Positions 1 to 7,083 of a stretch of 64,000 nt of DNA are shown in pieces (positions within the stretch are counted from its first letter, which is position 1; each line of letters opens with the position of its first letter). The notes under the pieces are model-generated. The model had not been told where the DNA came from and ran no database searches. It saw only the letters and a list, made by a program, of their open reading frames with translations. A program made the position numbers and the translations under genes. This stretch comes from Maribacter sp044594925 (lineage in GTDB: Bacteria; Bacteroidota; Bacteroidia; Flavobacteriales; Flavobacteriaceae), in NCBI RefSeq assembly GCF_044594925.1, contig NZ_CP138991.1, positions 1,860,001-1,924,000 of the forward strand, given 5' to 3'.

Positions 1-1
1 C

Positions 2-547
2 GGAGGTACTTATCAAGAAGCACTGCAATACCCTTCCTTAAACGTAAGGGGCCTAAAAGCCGCCTGGACGGGCAAGGAAGTACGTACCATAATACCATCA
101 GAGGTAGTTATAGAAATAGATATGAGACTGGTACCTGAAACTAGCGGAAAAAGACAAATGAGCCTACTAAAAAACTACATTCTGGGAAAGGGATATCATA
201 TTGTAGATTCCATCCCATCTTTAGCAGAACGGAAATTACATCCTAAATTAGCATCCTTTTCCTATAGACTTGGGTCCTTACCGTTCCGAACAGAAATGAA
301 CAGCCCCATTGGTACATTTCTCAATAAGGCAATGTACAGGGTTTTTGGAGACGATGTGGTAAATATGAGAACAACGGGTGGCTCGCAACCTATGGCTCCT
401 TTTATAAGAACGCTTAACGTACCTGCGGTATCCATTAGAATTCCAAACCCTGATAATAGCATTCACGGACCAAATGAAAACCTCCGTTTGGGTAATTTAA
501 AAGAAGGTATCGTATCTTGTTTGGCTATACTCACGGAACCTTTATAA
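2..547 (+). CDS. M20-family metallopeptidase, C-terminal part (5' end outside window)
   Basis: The reading frame is open from base 2, so the gene begins upstream of the window; the ATG at 122 is internal. The translated part starts with YPSLNVRG and IIPSEVVIEIDMRLVPET, which is the end of the M20 dimerisation domain. It continues into the second half of the catalytic domain, with TTGGSQPMAPF and the metal-ligand stretch NSIHGPNENLRLGN near the end. These features match amino-acid or peptide hydrolases of the M20/ArgE/DapE group with two zinc ions. Substrate cannot be told from this half. A terminator hairpin follows at once. Confidence 0.85.
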   Translation, partial: GGTYQEALQYPSLNVRGLKAAWTGKEVRTIIPSEVVIEIDMRLVPETSGKRQMSLLKNYILGKGYHIVDSIPSLAERKLHPKLASFSYRLGSLPFRTEMNSPIGTFLNKAMYRVFGDDVVNMRTTGGSQPMAPFIRTLNVPAVSIRIPNPDNSIHGPNENLRLGNLKEGIVSCLAILTEPL

Positions 548-553
548 ACCAAG

Positions 554-583
554 AAAAGCACTTCAATTCCTCAAAGTGCTTTT
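554..583. terminator. Bidirectional terminator after the M20 peptidase
   Basis: Inverted repeat AAAAGCACTT / AAGTGCTTTT with a 10-base loop. It has an A-run on the left and a T-run on the right, so it can stop transcription from both the M20 gene and the leftward hsp20 gene. Confidence 0.75.
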
Positions 584-649
584 CCAAACTAACCAACTAA
601 ACCAACTATCATGGTCACTAAAACATAACAACCATAATTTCTTTATTAC

Positions 650-1075
650 CTAAGACAATGCGATCAAGCGCTTTGGCTTGGGTAAAGCTTCTTCTTTTTT
701 AGGTAGAACAAAATGTAATATTCCGTTCTCATAACTAGCTTCGATTTTCTCGGTATCTACCGTGTCAGGTAATGTAAAGGCTCTTTTAAACGAAGTAAAA
801 CCAAACTCTCTTCTTGTGTAATTCTCGGTAAGATTATCACTTTCATTTTTAACTTCAGCTGAAATAGCTAATACATTATCATCTATTTCAATATTAAAGT
901 CTTCCTTTTGACGTCCAGGTACCGCCAAAGACAATTCAAAATTTGTGTCGTTGTCCATGATGTTCACCGCAGGAACGGCAGACCTATGGTTCTCCATACC
1001 TCCAAACCAATCTGGTTTAAAAATTTCATTCATTAACGAAGGAAAAACCATATCATTTCTCTTTATAATACTCAT
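650..1075 (-). CDS. Small heat-shock protein, Hsp20/alpha-crystallin family
   Basis: 141 residues, the normal length for the family. An alpha-crystallin domain covers about residues 34-130 (VNIMDNDTNFELSLAVPG at its start, ENGILHFVLPKKE near its end). A short tail, KRLIALS, resembles the IxI/V motif that links dimers into oligomers. As an ATP-independent holdase it binds unfolding proteins in the cytoplasm and hands them to DnaK. It is monocistronic, between two terminator/intergenic regions. Upstream lie two TGTCA-type palindromes that resemble one upstream of grpE-dnaJ, so heat-stress control is likely (inference). Confidence 0.92.
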   Translation of the reverse strand: MSIIKRNDMVFPSLMNEIFKPDWFGGMENHRSAVPAVNIMDNDTNFELSLAVPGRQKEDFNIEIDDNVLAISAEVKNESDNLTENYTRREFGFTSFKRAFTLPDTVDTEKIEASYENGILHFVLPKKEEALPKPKRLIALS

Positions 1076-1122
1076 AACTTAAATTTTTAATGGATTAAAC
1101 ATTTTCACTGACCACTAAAAGG

Positions 1123-1193
1123 CAAATGTTATACCATTGAACAGAAACTGACGTTATGTCCGATATACATAATAAATAGATGTCATTATGACA
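1123..1193 (-). promoter_or_regulatory. Candidate hsp20 promoter with two TGTCA-type palindromes
   Basis: Read on the minus strand, TAACATTTG (1123-1131) is a -7-like element with one extra spacer base. GACATAACGTCA (1149-1160) sits about where -33 is expected. A perfect palindrome TGTCATTATGACA lies at 1181-1193. The -33 element resembles TGACATTTTGACA at the grpE promoter. Confidence 0.4.
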
Positions 1194-1208
1194 ATTTAAA
1201 CGCTCGGT

Positions 1209-1610
1209 TTAGTTATAATGAGCTTTGAAGATGTTAATGAGCACTTCTGGCGGAACCATCTTGTTTGGATATTTGTGCATGATGGATAGTACTTGTTCTA
1301 TAGCAGATGGCGGGAGCCCCATGACCAACCCAATGTTATGAAGTCGTTTCACCTCTACAAGATCAACCACATTGTCCACGTTCATGAGTAAAATAAGTCT
1401 ATGGAACTGAACTAATCTATCCGCCTGTGTTTTAGGAATTATATGCTCTGCTTCTTTTTTGAACAATCCGTCAAATACTTTCTTACTTATTTCCAGTTGT
1501 TGCGCAACATTAAAAAGAAAATCGTATTCCGATTGCTTAATAGTATTGTCCACCCTAGCAAAAGCGATCATTTCTGAAAGTATACTTAATTTCTCCTTTT
1601 GTTCGTTCAT
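1209..1610 (-). CDS. TerB-like (tellurite-resistance fold) protein
   Basis: The ATG at 1610 gives 133 residues; a TTG 15 bases upstream is a less likely start. The protein is all-helical: an N-terminal LSEMIAFARVDNTIKQSEYDFLFNVAQQLEIS stretch (positions about 10-40) is typical of TerB/DjlA-like domains, where acidic residues in such segments can bind metal. It ends with a helix MVPPEVLINIFKAHYN. There is no signal peptide. It lies alone between hsp20 and the rightward DUF1456 gene. Family assignment is by pattern only, and the cellular role is unknown. Confidence 0.6.
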   Translation of the reverse strand: MNEQKEKLSILSEMIAFARVDNTIKQSEYDFLFNVAQQLEISKKVFDGLFKKEAEHIIPKTQADRLVQFHRLILLMNVDNVVDLVEVKRLHNIGLVMGLPPSAIEQVLSIMHKYPNKMVPPEVLINIFKAHYN

Positions 1611-1738
1611 TTTTATAAGCAACAAGCTTTAAAGAAAGCACTATATAGATAACTTAAAAAAAGAACTTCTAGTATGGAACCCCTAGCAAATAGTGCTTTA
1701 TTAAATGTATTATAATACCTTGCAACAAAAATAGGAGT

Positions 1739-2104
1739 ATGACCAATAATGACATTTTTAAAAAATTAAGGGTTGCCTTGAAACTAAGGGATGATGATAT
1801 CGTGGAAATCTTAACCTTGGTCGATTTTAAAATGTCTAAAAGCGAACTTAGTGCATTCTTCAGAAAAGAAGACCACCCAAATTACATGGAATGCGGTGAT
1901 CAGGTTTTACGCAACTTCCTTAATGGACTAGTGATTCACCTAAGAGGAACAAAGGACCATCCAAAAATACCTGGAGAAGTACTATTGGGGACGAAAGGAC
2001 CCAAGCAAGAAAAAGCATATGATAATCGAATTAAAATGCAACAAAGAAAGAAAATAGATAGGGCAATTACACCTGTAAAATATAAAAACAAAAAAAAATC
2101 CTGA
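1739..2104 (+). CDS. DUF1456 (YehS-like) family protein
   Basis: 121 residues. Two similar halves each contain the DUF1456 pattern: ND(I)FKKLRVALKLRDDDIVEIL near residues 4-25, then LSAFFRKEDHPNYMECGDQVLRNFLNGL near 37-66. The C-terminal tail is very basic (RKKIDRAITPVKYKNKKKS). The family is widespread and its biochemical function is not established. Its stop codon lies inside the stem of the terminator shared with the convergent gene that follows. Confidence 0.8.
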   Translation: MTNNDIFKKLRVALKLRDDDIVEILTLVDFKMSKSELSAFFRKEDHPNYMECGDQVLRNFLNGLVIHLRGTKDHPKIPGEVLLGTKGPKQEKAYDNRIKMQQRKKIDRAITPVKYKNKKKS

Positions 2105-2126
2105 CACTTTAAGGTATCAGGATTTT
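2095..2126. terminator. Shared terminator between convergent genes
   Basis: Stem AAATCCTGA / TCAGGATTT with flanking A and T runs. It overlaps the last codons of the DUF1456 gene and serves both it and the leftward secreted-protein gene. Confidence 0.75.
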
Positions 2127-2144
2127 CTAGCTATATTCAAATAA

Positions 2145-2480
2145 TTATGCCGAAATACGCACGGGCACGGTATATAGTTTTCCTTCTTCAATAGTAGAAA
2201 TATCCACTTTTTGGTAGTTCAATCTACTTTTAACAAAACCCTCTAACTTAATATAATCAGTATCTACTGAAAGAACTACGATTTCACCTTCACTATTTAA
2301 GGTAAATCTAACTTGTGCAGTTAAATCATTCTCTTGGTCGGAAAAAGAATTGTCCGATAGCATTTTAGTGATTTGCGTGGAAAGACTTTTGGTAGGCTTT
2401 ACTCCTTCGGTATCATTAGCTAGAACATTACCGGTTGCTAATAGCATTGCAGCTACAAAAACTAAACTTAATTTTCTCAT
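2145..2480 (-). CDS. Small secreted protein, TonB-C-terminal-like fold
   Basis: 111 residues with a clear signal peptide (MRKLSLVFVAAMLLATGNVLA). The mature part has a beta-alpha-beta pattern, LTAQVRFTLNSEGEIVVLSV ... KLEGFVKSRLNYQKV ... GKLYTVPVRI. This resembles the TonB C-terminal domain found in many short Bacteroidetes exported proteins. It has no membrane anchor or proline-rich spacer, so it is not an energy transducer itself. Function is unknown. It is monocistronic, with a 450-base intergenic region upstream. Confidence 0.65.
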   Translation of the reverse strand: MRKLSLVFVAAMLLATGNVLANDTEGVKPTKSLSTQITKMLSDNSFSDQENDLTAQVRFTLNSEGEIVVLSVDTDYIKLEGFVKSRLNYQKVDISTIEEGKLYTVPVRISA

Positions 2481-2661
2481 GACTTGTTGTTTTTATCTCT
2501 TTATGATTTTAGAGATTGATTAATAATTGATTGATGATGAATTACTAAAAAGACGCCTCAAAAATGAGAATGTTACAGTAAATTTTATTTTTAACATTTT
2601 TTTATTCTATTGAACACTACCCGAAAATGCTCAAAAATCATCTAGAAACATTTTAAAAACA

Positions 2662-2690
2662 CTACAAACATGGTGATTGTAGCTTTTTTT
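2662..2690. terminator. Orphan hairpin with T-run
   Basis: Stem CTACAA / TTGTAG with a 9-base loop, followed by CTTTTTTT on the plus strand. On the minus strand it is followed by a shorter T-run. No annotated plus-strand gene precedes it closely. Confidence 0.4.
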
Positions 2691-2738
2691 AAGTAATTGA
2701 GATTCAGAGAAAATAAAATTTTCTCTAAAAGAATAAAA

Positions 2739-2746
2739 TAACTTTG
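2739..2746 (+). promoter_or_regulatory. TAACTTTG -7 element facing the repeat copy
   Basis: Exact TAnnTTTG match. No clear TTTG is seen at -33. A transcript starting about 7 bases later would run through the dispersed repeat and could end at its hairpin near 2862. Confidence 0.3.
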
Positions 2747-2788
2747 ATTTCAGAGCTATTACTAAATGAAATTGAGGAAATCATCTCT

Positions 2789-2875
2789 GCGCAAGTCCGC
2801 GAGGCACTCACAGGAAATGAACATTTAATTTCGAAGCGAGCTTTAGGGTATATACCTTTTTTAGTGGTGTCAATA
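2789..2875 (+). repeat. Dispersed intergenic repeat, copy 1
   Basis: Shares the ordered blocks GCGAGGCA, GAAATG, AACATTTAATT, CGAGC and a terminal hairpin (AGGGTATATACCTTTTTT), then GTGxxxxAATA, with copies at 6936-7020 and 41138-41226. It lies in non-coding DNA. Confidence 0.55.
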
Positions 2876-2878
2876 AAA

Positions 2879-2916
2879 AAAAGAGGAAACTGTTTTACCA
2901 AGATTTCCCCTTTTTG
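2879..2916 (-). terminator. Terminator of sucC
   Basis: On the minus strand, GGGGAAA ... TTTCCTC followed by a run of eight T residues, starting about 20 bases after the sucC stop codon. Confidence 0.6.
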
Positions 2917-2936
2917 ATATATAAATTTAATAAATA

Positions 2937-4130
2937 CTAAGCCAACACCTCTTTTACTTTATCAGCAGCTTCCTGAAATTGAACAGCAGAATGTACCGCC
3001 AATCCAGAATTATCTATAATCTCTTTTGCTATTTCAGCATTTGTACCTTGCAATCTAACGATGATAGGAACTTTAATTGCGTCTCCCATATTCTTGTACG
3101 CTTCTACAATACCGTTTGCAACACGATCACAACGAACAATACCTCCAAAAATATTCACCAAAATCGCTTTGACACCATCGTCCTTCAAGATAATCCTAAA
3201 AGCCTCCTCTACTCTTTTTGCATCAGCGGTACCACCCACATCTAAAAAGTTAGCTGGTTCGCCACCCGCCATCTTAATCAAATCCATTGTTGCCATCGCT
3301 AAGCCAGCTCCGTTAACCATACAGCCAACATTACCATCTAAATCCACATAATTAAGCCCAAGAGCACCAGCCTCTACCTCTATGGCGTTCTCTTCTCTTA
3401 AATCGCGCATTTCTGCATATTGCTTTCTACGGTATAGCGCATTGTCATCAATAGACACTTTAGCATCTACCGCCATAATCTTGTCATCGGAGGTTTTTAA
3501 AACAGGATTAATTTCAAACATACTGGAGTCACTTTCCACATAAGCTTTATATAATGAAGCAACAAATTTTGTCATTTCTTTAAAAGCAGTCCCAGATAGG
3601 CCTAAATTAAAGGCAATTTTCCTTGCTTGAAATCCTAAAAGGCCAGTTGAGGGATCTATCTCTTCGGTAAAAATAAGATGTGGTGTTTTATCCGCCACCT
3701 CTTCGATATCCATACCACCTTCTGTAGAATACATGATCATGTTTCTACCGGTCCCACGATTCAACAGCACGGACATGTAAAATTCACTTGTTTCACTGTC
3801 ACCAGGATAGTACACATCTTCTGCGACTAAAACTTGGTGCACTTTTTTACCCTCGGCAGATGTCTGCGGAGTAATCAAATTCATACCAATGATGTTTCCT
3901 GCAATTTCTTCTACCTCTTTAAGGTTTTTAGCCAGCTTTACTCCACCACCTTTTCCACGACCACCTGCATGCACTTGGGCTTTAATAACGTGCCATCCTG
4001 TGCCTGTTTCAGCGGTTAATTGCTTTGCAGCATCTACAGCTTCCTTTGCATTATGAGCAACGATTCCGCGCTGTATGCGCACGCCAAAACTTGCAAGTAT
4101 TTCTTTACCCTGATATTCGTGAAGGTTCAT
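2937..4130 (-). CDS. sucC: Succinyl-CoA ligase (ADP-forming), beta subunit
   Basis: 397 residues, full family length. The N-terminal ATP-grasp domain begins MNLHEYQGKEIL and carries the nucleotide-binding HVIKAQVHAGGRGKGGGVKL. The C-terminal CoA-ligase domain has FLDVGGTADAKRVEEAF and LVNIFGGIVRCDRVANGIV. With the alpha subunit SucD it converts succinyl-CoA to succinate with nucleotide triphosphate formation in the TCA cycle. sucD is not adjacent here. The gene is monocistronic, with its own terminator. Confidence 0.97.
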   Translation of the reverse strand: MNLHEYQGKEILASFGVRIQRGIVAHNAKEAVDAAKQLTAETGTGWHVIKAQVHAGGRGKGGGVKLAKNLKEVEEIAGNIIGMNLITPQTSAEGKKVHQVLVAEDVYYPGDSETSEFYMSVLLNRGTGRNMIMYSTEGGMDIEEVADKTPHLIFTEEIDPSTGLLGFQARKIAFNLGLSGTAFKEMTKFVASLYKAYVESDSSMFEINPVLKTSDDKIMAVDAKVSIDDNALYRRKQYAEMRDLREENAIEVEAGALGLNYVDLDGNVGCMVNGAGLAMATMDLIKMAGGEPANFLDVGGTADAKRVEEAFRIILKDDGVKAILVNIFGGIVRCDRVANGIVEAYKNMGDAIKVPIIVRLQGTNAEIAKEIIDNSGLAVHSAVQFQEAADKVKEVLA

Positions 4131-4255
4131 ATGTTAATGAGGTTTTATTTGTTATGCAAAAATAGGGAAGACACGGTAATTATAGAAAATAATAGTGCAC
4201 TATTTAAGTCAGGAAAAGGAATGAAACGCCGATGAGATAAAAAATAGTGACAGAA

Positions 4256-4894
4256 TCAAACCTCAATATCCTTAAAATCTAAGGGGTCAAAGTTTTTGAA
4301 ATGTCCATTCAATTCTATAGTCTTCCTAGTGCGCTCCACTTCTGTTAAAACAGTAATGGTTGCCATTAAATGAGCATTTAAGAAAGATAAGCGGTCTTTT
4401 TCCTTAGGCATTTGCAGCAACTGGTATTCCTGTTCAAAAGAAAGACCTATTTTATGTGCCAGTGTAAAGCTATTAAAGGCAGCTACATTAATTTGAGAAA
4501 ATGGAACGTCCATAATTCCATAAAGTTCCTGAATCTTTTGTATAATTTTGAGTTTCTCATCAGCTTCGGCTTCATAGTCATATTCATAGAACTTCACCAA
4601 GCCCCCAGCATATAACTTGTCGTCCATTTGATTGTCAAACGTCAGCACCTTAAAAACTTGTCGTGCAACACCAACAACATCCATTTCTCCACTATCGTAT
4701 GTAGTAACAACCTCAACTAACTGTACTTCGGTACCATATTCCATTTTCCCATCTATATAAACCGGTATTCCGAAAGTCATGGCTTCATCCCGACAATCCT
4801 GAATGAGCTGTTTGTAACGTGGTTCAAAAATATGTAGTGGAACGGTTTCTCCTGGAAAAAAAATAGATTGTAGCGGGAATAAGGGTATTTTCAT
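4256..4894 (-). CDS. Stand-alone Lon N-terminal (substrate-binding) domain protein
   Basis: The ATG at 4894 gives 212 residues beginning MKIPLFPLQSIFFPGETVPLHIFEPRYKQL, the hallmark of the Lon protease LAN/ASB domain (PF02190). The longer open frame upstream is Cys/Lys-rich and not family-like, so it is not coding. There is no AAA+ or protease domain, so this is the single-domain form common in Bacteroidetes. Its role is unproven; it may bind unfolded segments or act as an adaptor. It is divergent from lysA. Confidence 0.88.
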   Translation of the reverse strand: MKIPLFPLQSIFFPGETVPLHIFEPRYKQLIQDCRDEAMTFGIPVYIDGKMEYGTEVQLVEVVTTYDSGEMDVVGVARQVFKVLTFDNQMDDKLYAGGLVKFYEYDYEAEADEKLKIIQKIQELYGIMDVPFSQINVAAFNSFTLAHKIGLSFEQEYQLLQMPKEKDRLSFLNAHLMATITVLTEVERTRKTIELNGHFKNFDPLDFKDIEV

Positions 4895-5074
4895 ATAACT
4901 TAAGTGTAGTATGAGTAATGTTTTAGATGAAAATACAAATACACAGAACTTAGCGCAAGAAAAGCATTTAAAACATTTGTTATATTTATAACATTTTGTT
5001 GTTTTTATCAATTTTTGAGTATTTTTTTTGCTGGTATACACGTAGTAACCTAGATTTGTCAAAAATCCTTACGC

Positions 5075-6313
5075 ATGAAAAATTCGGACCTACTACATAT
5101 TGCAGAGACCTACGGAGATCCTGTTTACGTTTATGATTCTGCAAAAATCATCTCACAGTTCAAAAGATTGACCAGCGCATTTAGTTCTGTTAAAAATTTA
5201 AAGTTAAATTATGCCGCAAAAGCGCTTTCCAATATATCCATTCTTAAATTGATGAATAGTTTAGGTAGTGGCTTGGACACTGTTTCTATACAAGAGGTGC
5301 AATTAGGCCTTTTAGCTGGTTTTAAACCAGAAGCGATCATATTTACACCTAACGGTGTTTCTTTAGAAGAGATTGAAGAAGCGGCAAAATTGGGGGTTCG
5401 TATTAATATCGATAACCTTTCCATTCTAGAACAATTTGGAAGTAAACACCCAGATATTCCCGTTTGCATTCGCATTAATCCCCATGTGATGGCGGGCGGT
5501 AATTCTAACATATCCGTTGGCCATATAGATTCTAAATTTGGAATAAGTATTCATCAAATTCCCCATTTGTTGCGTATTGTGGAGTTGACCCAGATGAATA
5601 TTAACGGGATACATATGCATACGGGTAGTGATATCCTTGATATTGATGTATTCCTTTACGCCTCGGAAATCTTATTTGAAACAGCAAGGAATTTTAAAAA
5701 TTTAGACTTTATTGATTTTGGAAGCGGTTTTAAAGTGCCCTATAAAGAAGGTGATATCGAAACCAATATAGAAGAGCTAGGTAAAAAATTAAGCACACGC
5801 TTCAACGAATTTTGCAAAGATTATGGTAAGGAACTCACTTTAGCTTTTGAACCAGGTAAATTTTTAGTGAGCGAAGCAGGATTTTTCCTTGCTAAAGTTA
5901 ATGTGGTAAAGCAAACTACTTCCACGGTATTTGCGAGTATTGATTCTGGTTTTAATCACTTAATACGACCAATGCTGTATGGTTCTAATCACGAAATTGA
6001 AAACATTTCTAATCCTAAGGGTAGAGAACGCTATTACTCCGTAGTAGGATACATTTGTGAAACAGATACTTTTGCCAGTAATAGACGCATTAACGAAATA
6101 TCTGAAGGTGATATTCTATGTTTTAAAAATGCAGGCGCCTACTGCTTTACTATGGCCAGCAACTACAATTCTAGATTTAGACCACCAGAGGTACTGTGGC
6201 ATAACGGAGAAGCTATTTTAATCAGGGAAAGGGAGACTTTTGACGACCTCATTAAAAATCAAGTTGACGTAAAAGACCTTTTTGAGGCAAAGCAACCTGC
6301 CAAAGTAAAATAA
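5075..6313 (+). CDS. lysA: Diaminopimelate decarboxylase
   Basis: 412 residues. The PLP-binding lysine is K49 in LNYAAKALSN. Other hallmarks are MHTGSDI in the TIM barrel, the phosphate-binding EPGKFLVSEAG, the substrate/dimer-interface motif ICETDTFA (in place of CESGD) and the late SNYNSRFRPPEVL. It decarboxylates meso-diaminopimelate to L-lysine, the last step of lysine synthesis. It sits alone between a Lon-N gene and a thioredoxin gene rather than with other lysine genes. The assignment over arginine or ornithine decarboxylases rests on length and motifs. Confidence 0.95.
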   Translation: MKNSDLLHIAETYGDPVYVYDSAKIISQFKRLTSAFSSVKNLKLNYAAKALSNISILKLMNSLGSGLDTVSIQEVQLGLLAGFKPEAIIFTPNGVSLEEIEEAAKLGVRINIDNLSILEQFGSKHPDIPVCIRINPHVMAGGNSNISVGHIDSKFGISIHQIPHLLRIVELTQMNINGIHMHTGSDILDIDVFLYASEILFETARNFKNLDFIDFGSGFKVPYKEGDIETNIEELGKKLSTRFNEFCKDYGKELTLAFEPGKFLVSEAGFFLAKVNVVKQTTSTVFASIDSGFNHLIRPMLYGSNHEIENISNPKGRERYYSVVGYICETDTFASNRRINEISEGDILCFKNAGAYCFTMASNYNSRFRPPEVLWHNGEAILIRERETFDDLIKNQVDVKDLFEAKQPAKVK

Positions 6314-6373
6314 AGCTATCAAAAAATCGTTAGTTTTGGTATAGTTGTTGGACTAATTGCTCAAAAACGTATC

Positions 6374-6907
6374 ATGATAAAACATAAAGCTTCTTATAAA
6401 AATTACGTATTACTTTTAGTTGTTATACTCAGCACTAGTTTTGGTGTTGCGCAAAAAGTAAACTGGCTAACTTGGAACGAGGCTGCTGAACTCGCCGCAA
6501 CAGATGAGAATCCTAAAAAAGTATTTATCGATGTGTATACGGATTGGTGTGGATGGTGCAAGAAAATGGATAAGGACACTTTTCAAAATCCAACAGTTGC
6601 AGCATACATGTCCGAAAACTATTATATGGTGAAATTGGATGGTGAAGGTAAGGAACCCATAGAATTCAAAGGAAAAACGTACAATTTTGTTCCGTCTGGG
6701 AGAAAAGGATACCATGAGTTCGCAGCAACCTTAATGCAGGGTCGGTTAAGTTATCCTACCACGATATTTTTAGATGAGGAGATGAATATGCTTTCTCCGG
6801 TACCGGGATATCAAAAACCAGAACCCTTTTTGAACATTGCCAAGTATTTCGGTGAAAACATCTATAAGGATAAGGACTGGAAAACCTACGCAGCTGAAGG
6901 CAAGTAA
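6374..6907 (+). CDS. Exported thioredoxin-fold protein (DsbD-gamma / Trx_7-like)
   Basis: 177 residues. A signal anchor or signal peptide (about residues 1-26, ending FGVAQ) is followed by VFIDVYTDWCGWCKKMDKDTF with redox cysteines C59 and C62 in a CGWC motif. A cis-proline region SYPTTIFLD lies near residue 125. It resembles the periplasmic thioredoxin domains that reduce or monitor disulfides in Bacteroidetes. The partner is unknown. The gene lies 60 bases after lysA and could be cotranscribed. Confidence 0.85.
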   Translation: MIKHKASYKNYVLLLVVILSTSFGVAQKVNWLTWNEAAELAATDENPKKVFIDVYTDWCGWCKKMDKDTFQNPTVAAYMSENYYMVKLDGEGKEPIEFKGKTYNFVPSGRKGYHEFAATLMQGRLSYPTTIFLDEEMNMLSPVPGYQKPEPFLNIAKYFGENIYKDKDWKTYAAEGK

Positions 6908-6935
6908 TTAAAAAATATTTTAAGTACTACCTCGG

Positions 6936-7020
6936 AACAAGACCAAGTGGCATTAACAAGAAACTGAATTTAAATTTTGACACAAGCCTTGGTATATTAA
7001 ACTTTTTGGCAGTGCCAATA
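6936..7020 (+). repeat. Dispersed intergenic repeat, copy 2 (most degenerate)
   Basis: Follows the same block order as copies 1 and 3: ACAAGACC, GTGGCATTAACAAGAAA, AATTTAAATT, AAGCCTTGGTATATTAAACTTTTT (parts), then GGCAGTGCCAATA. It lies between convergent genes. The closing hairpin is weaker than in the other copies. Confidence 0.4.
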
Positions 7021-7053
7021 AAAAAACCTGAGTGCTAGCACCCAGGTTTTTTT
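7021..7053. terminator. Terminator between thioredoxin gene and guaB
   Basis: AAAAAACCTG ... CAGGTTTTTTT, with an internal GTGCTAGCAC extension. A and T runs on both sides make it bidirectional. Confidence 0.8.
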
Positions 7054-7083
7054 ATGATATCTATCTACATCACAATAGTACTA

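Larger units (their letters stand above)
2481..2936. other. Long intergenic region: hairpin, candidate promoter, dispersed repeat, sucC terminator
   Basis: No conserved protein gene is visible. The stretch holds an AT-rich leader for the secreted-protein gene (to about 2560), a hairpin with T-run (2662-2690), a rightward TAACTTTG promoter-like element (2739-2746), a copy of a dispersed repeat (2789-2875) ending in its own hairpin with T-run, and the leftward sucC terminator (about 2879-2916). Confidence 0.6.

Noticed and set aside
2744..2917. A 57-codon open frame starting with TTG (ISELLLNEIEEIISAQ at the N-terminus)
   Set aside because: It overlaps the -7 element and repeat copy 1. The same frame is stopped in repeat copy 3, so the frame is not conserved and the sequence behaves as a non-coding repeat.
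4897..5062. Upstream extension of the Lon-N protein frame
   Set aside because: The extension is Cys/Lys/Phe-rich, unlike the family, whose members start at MKIPLFPLQ; the extension also covers the divergent lysA promoter region.
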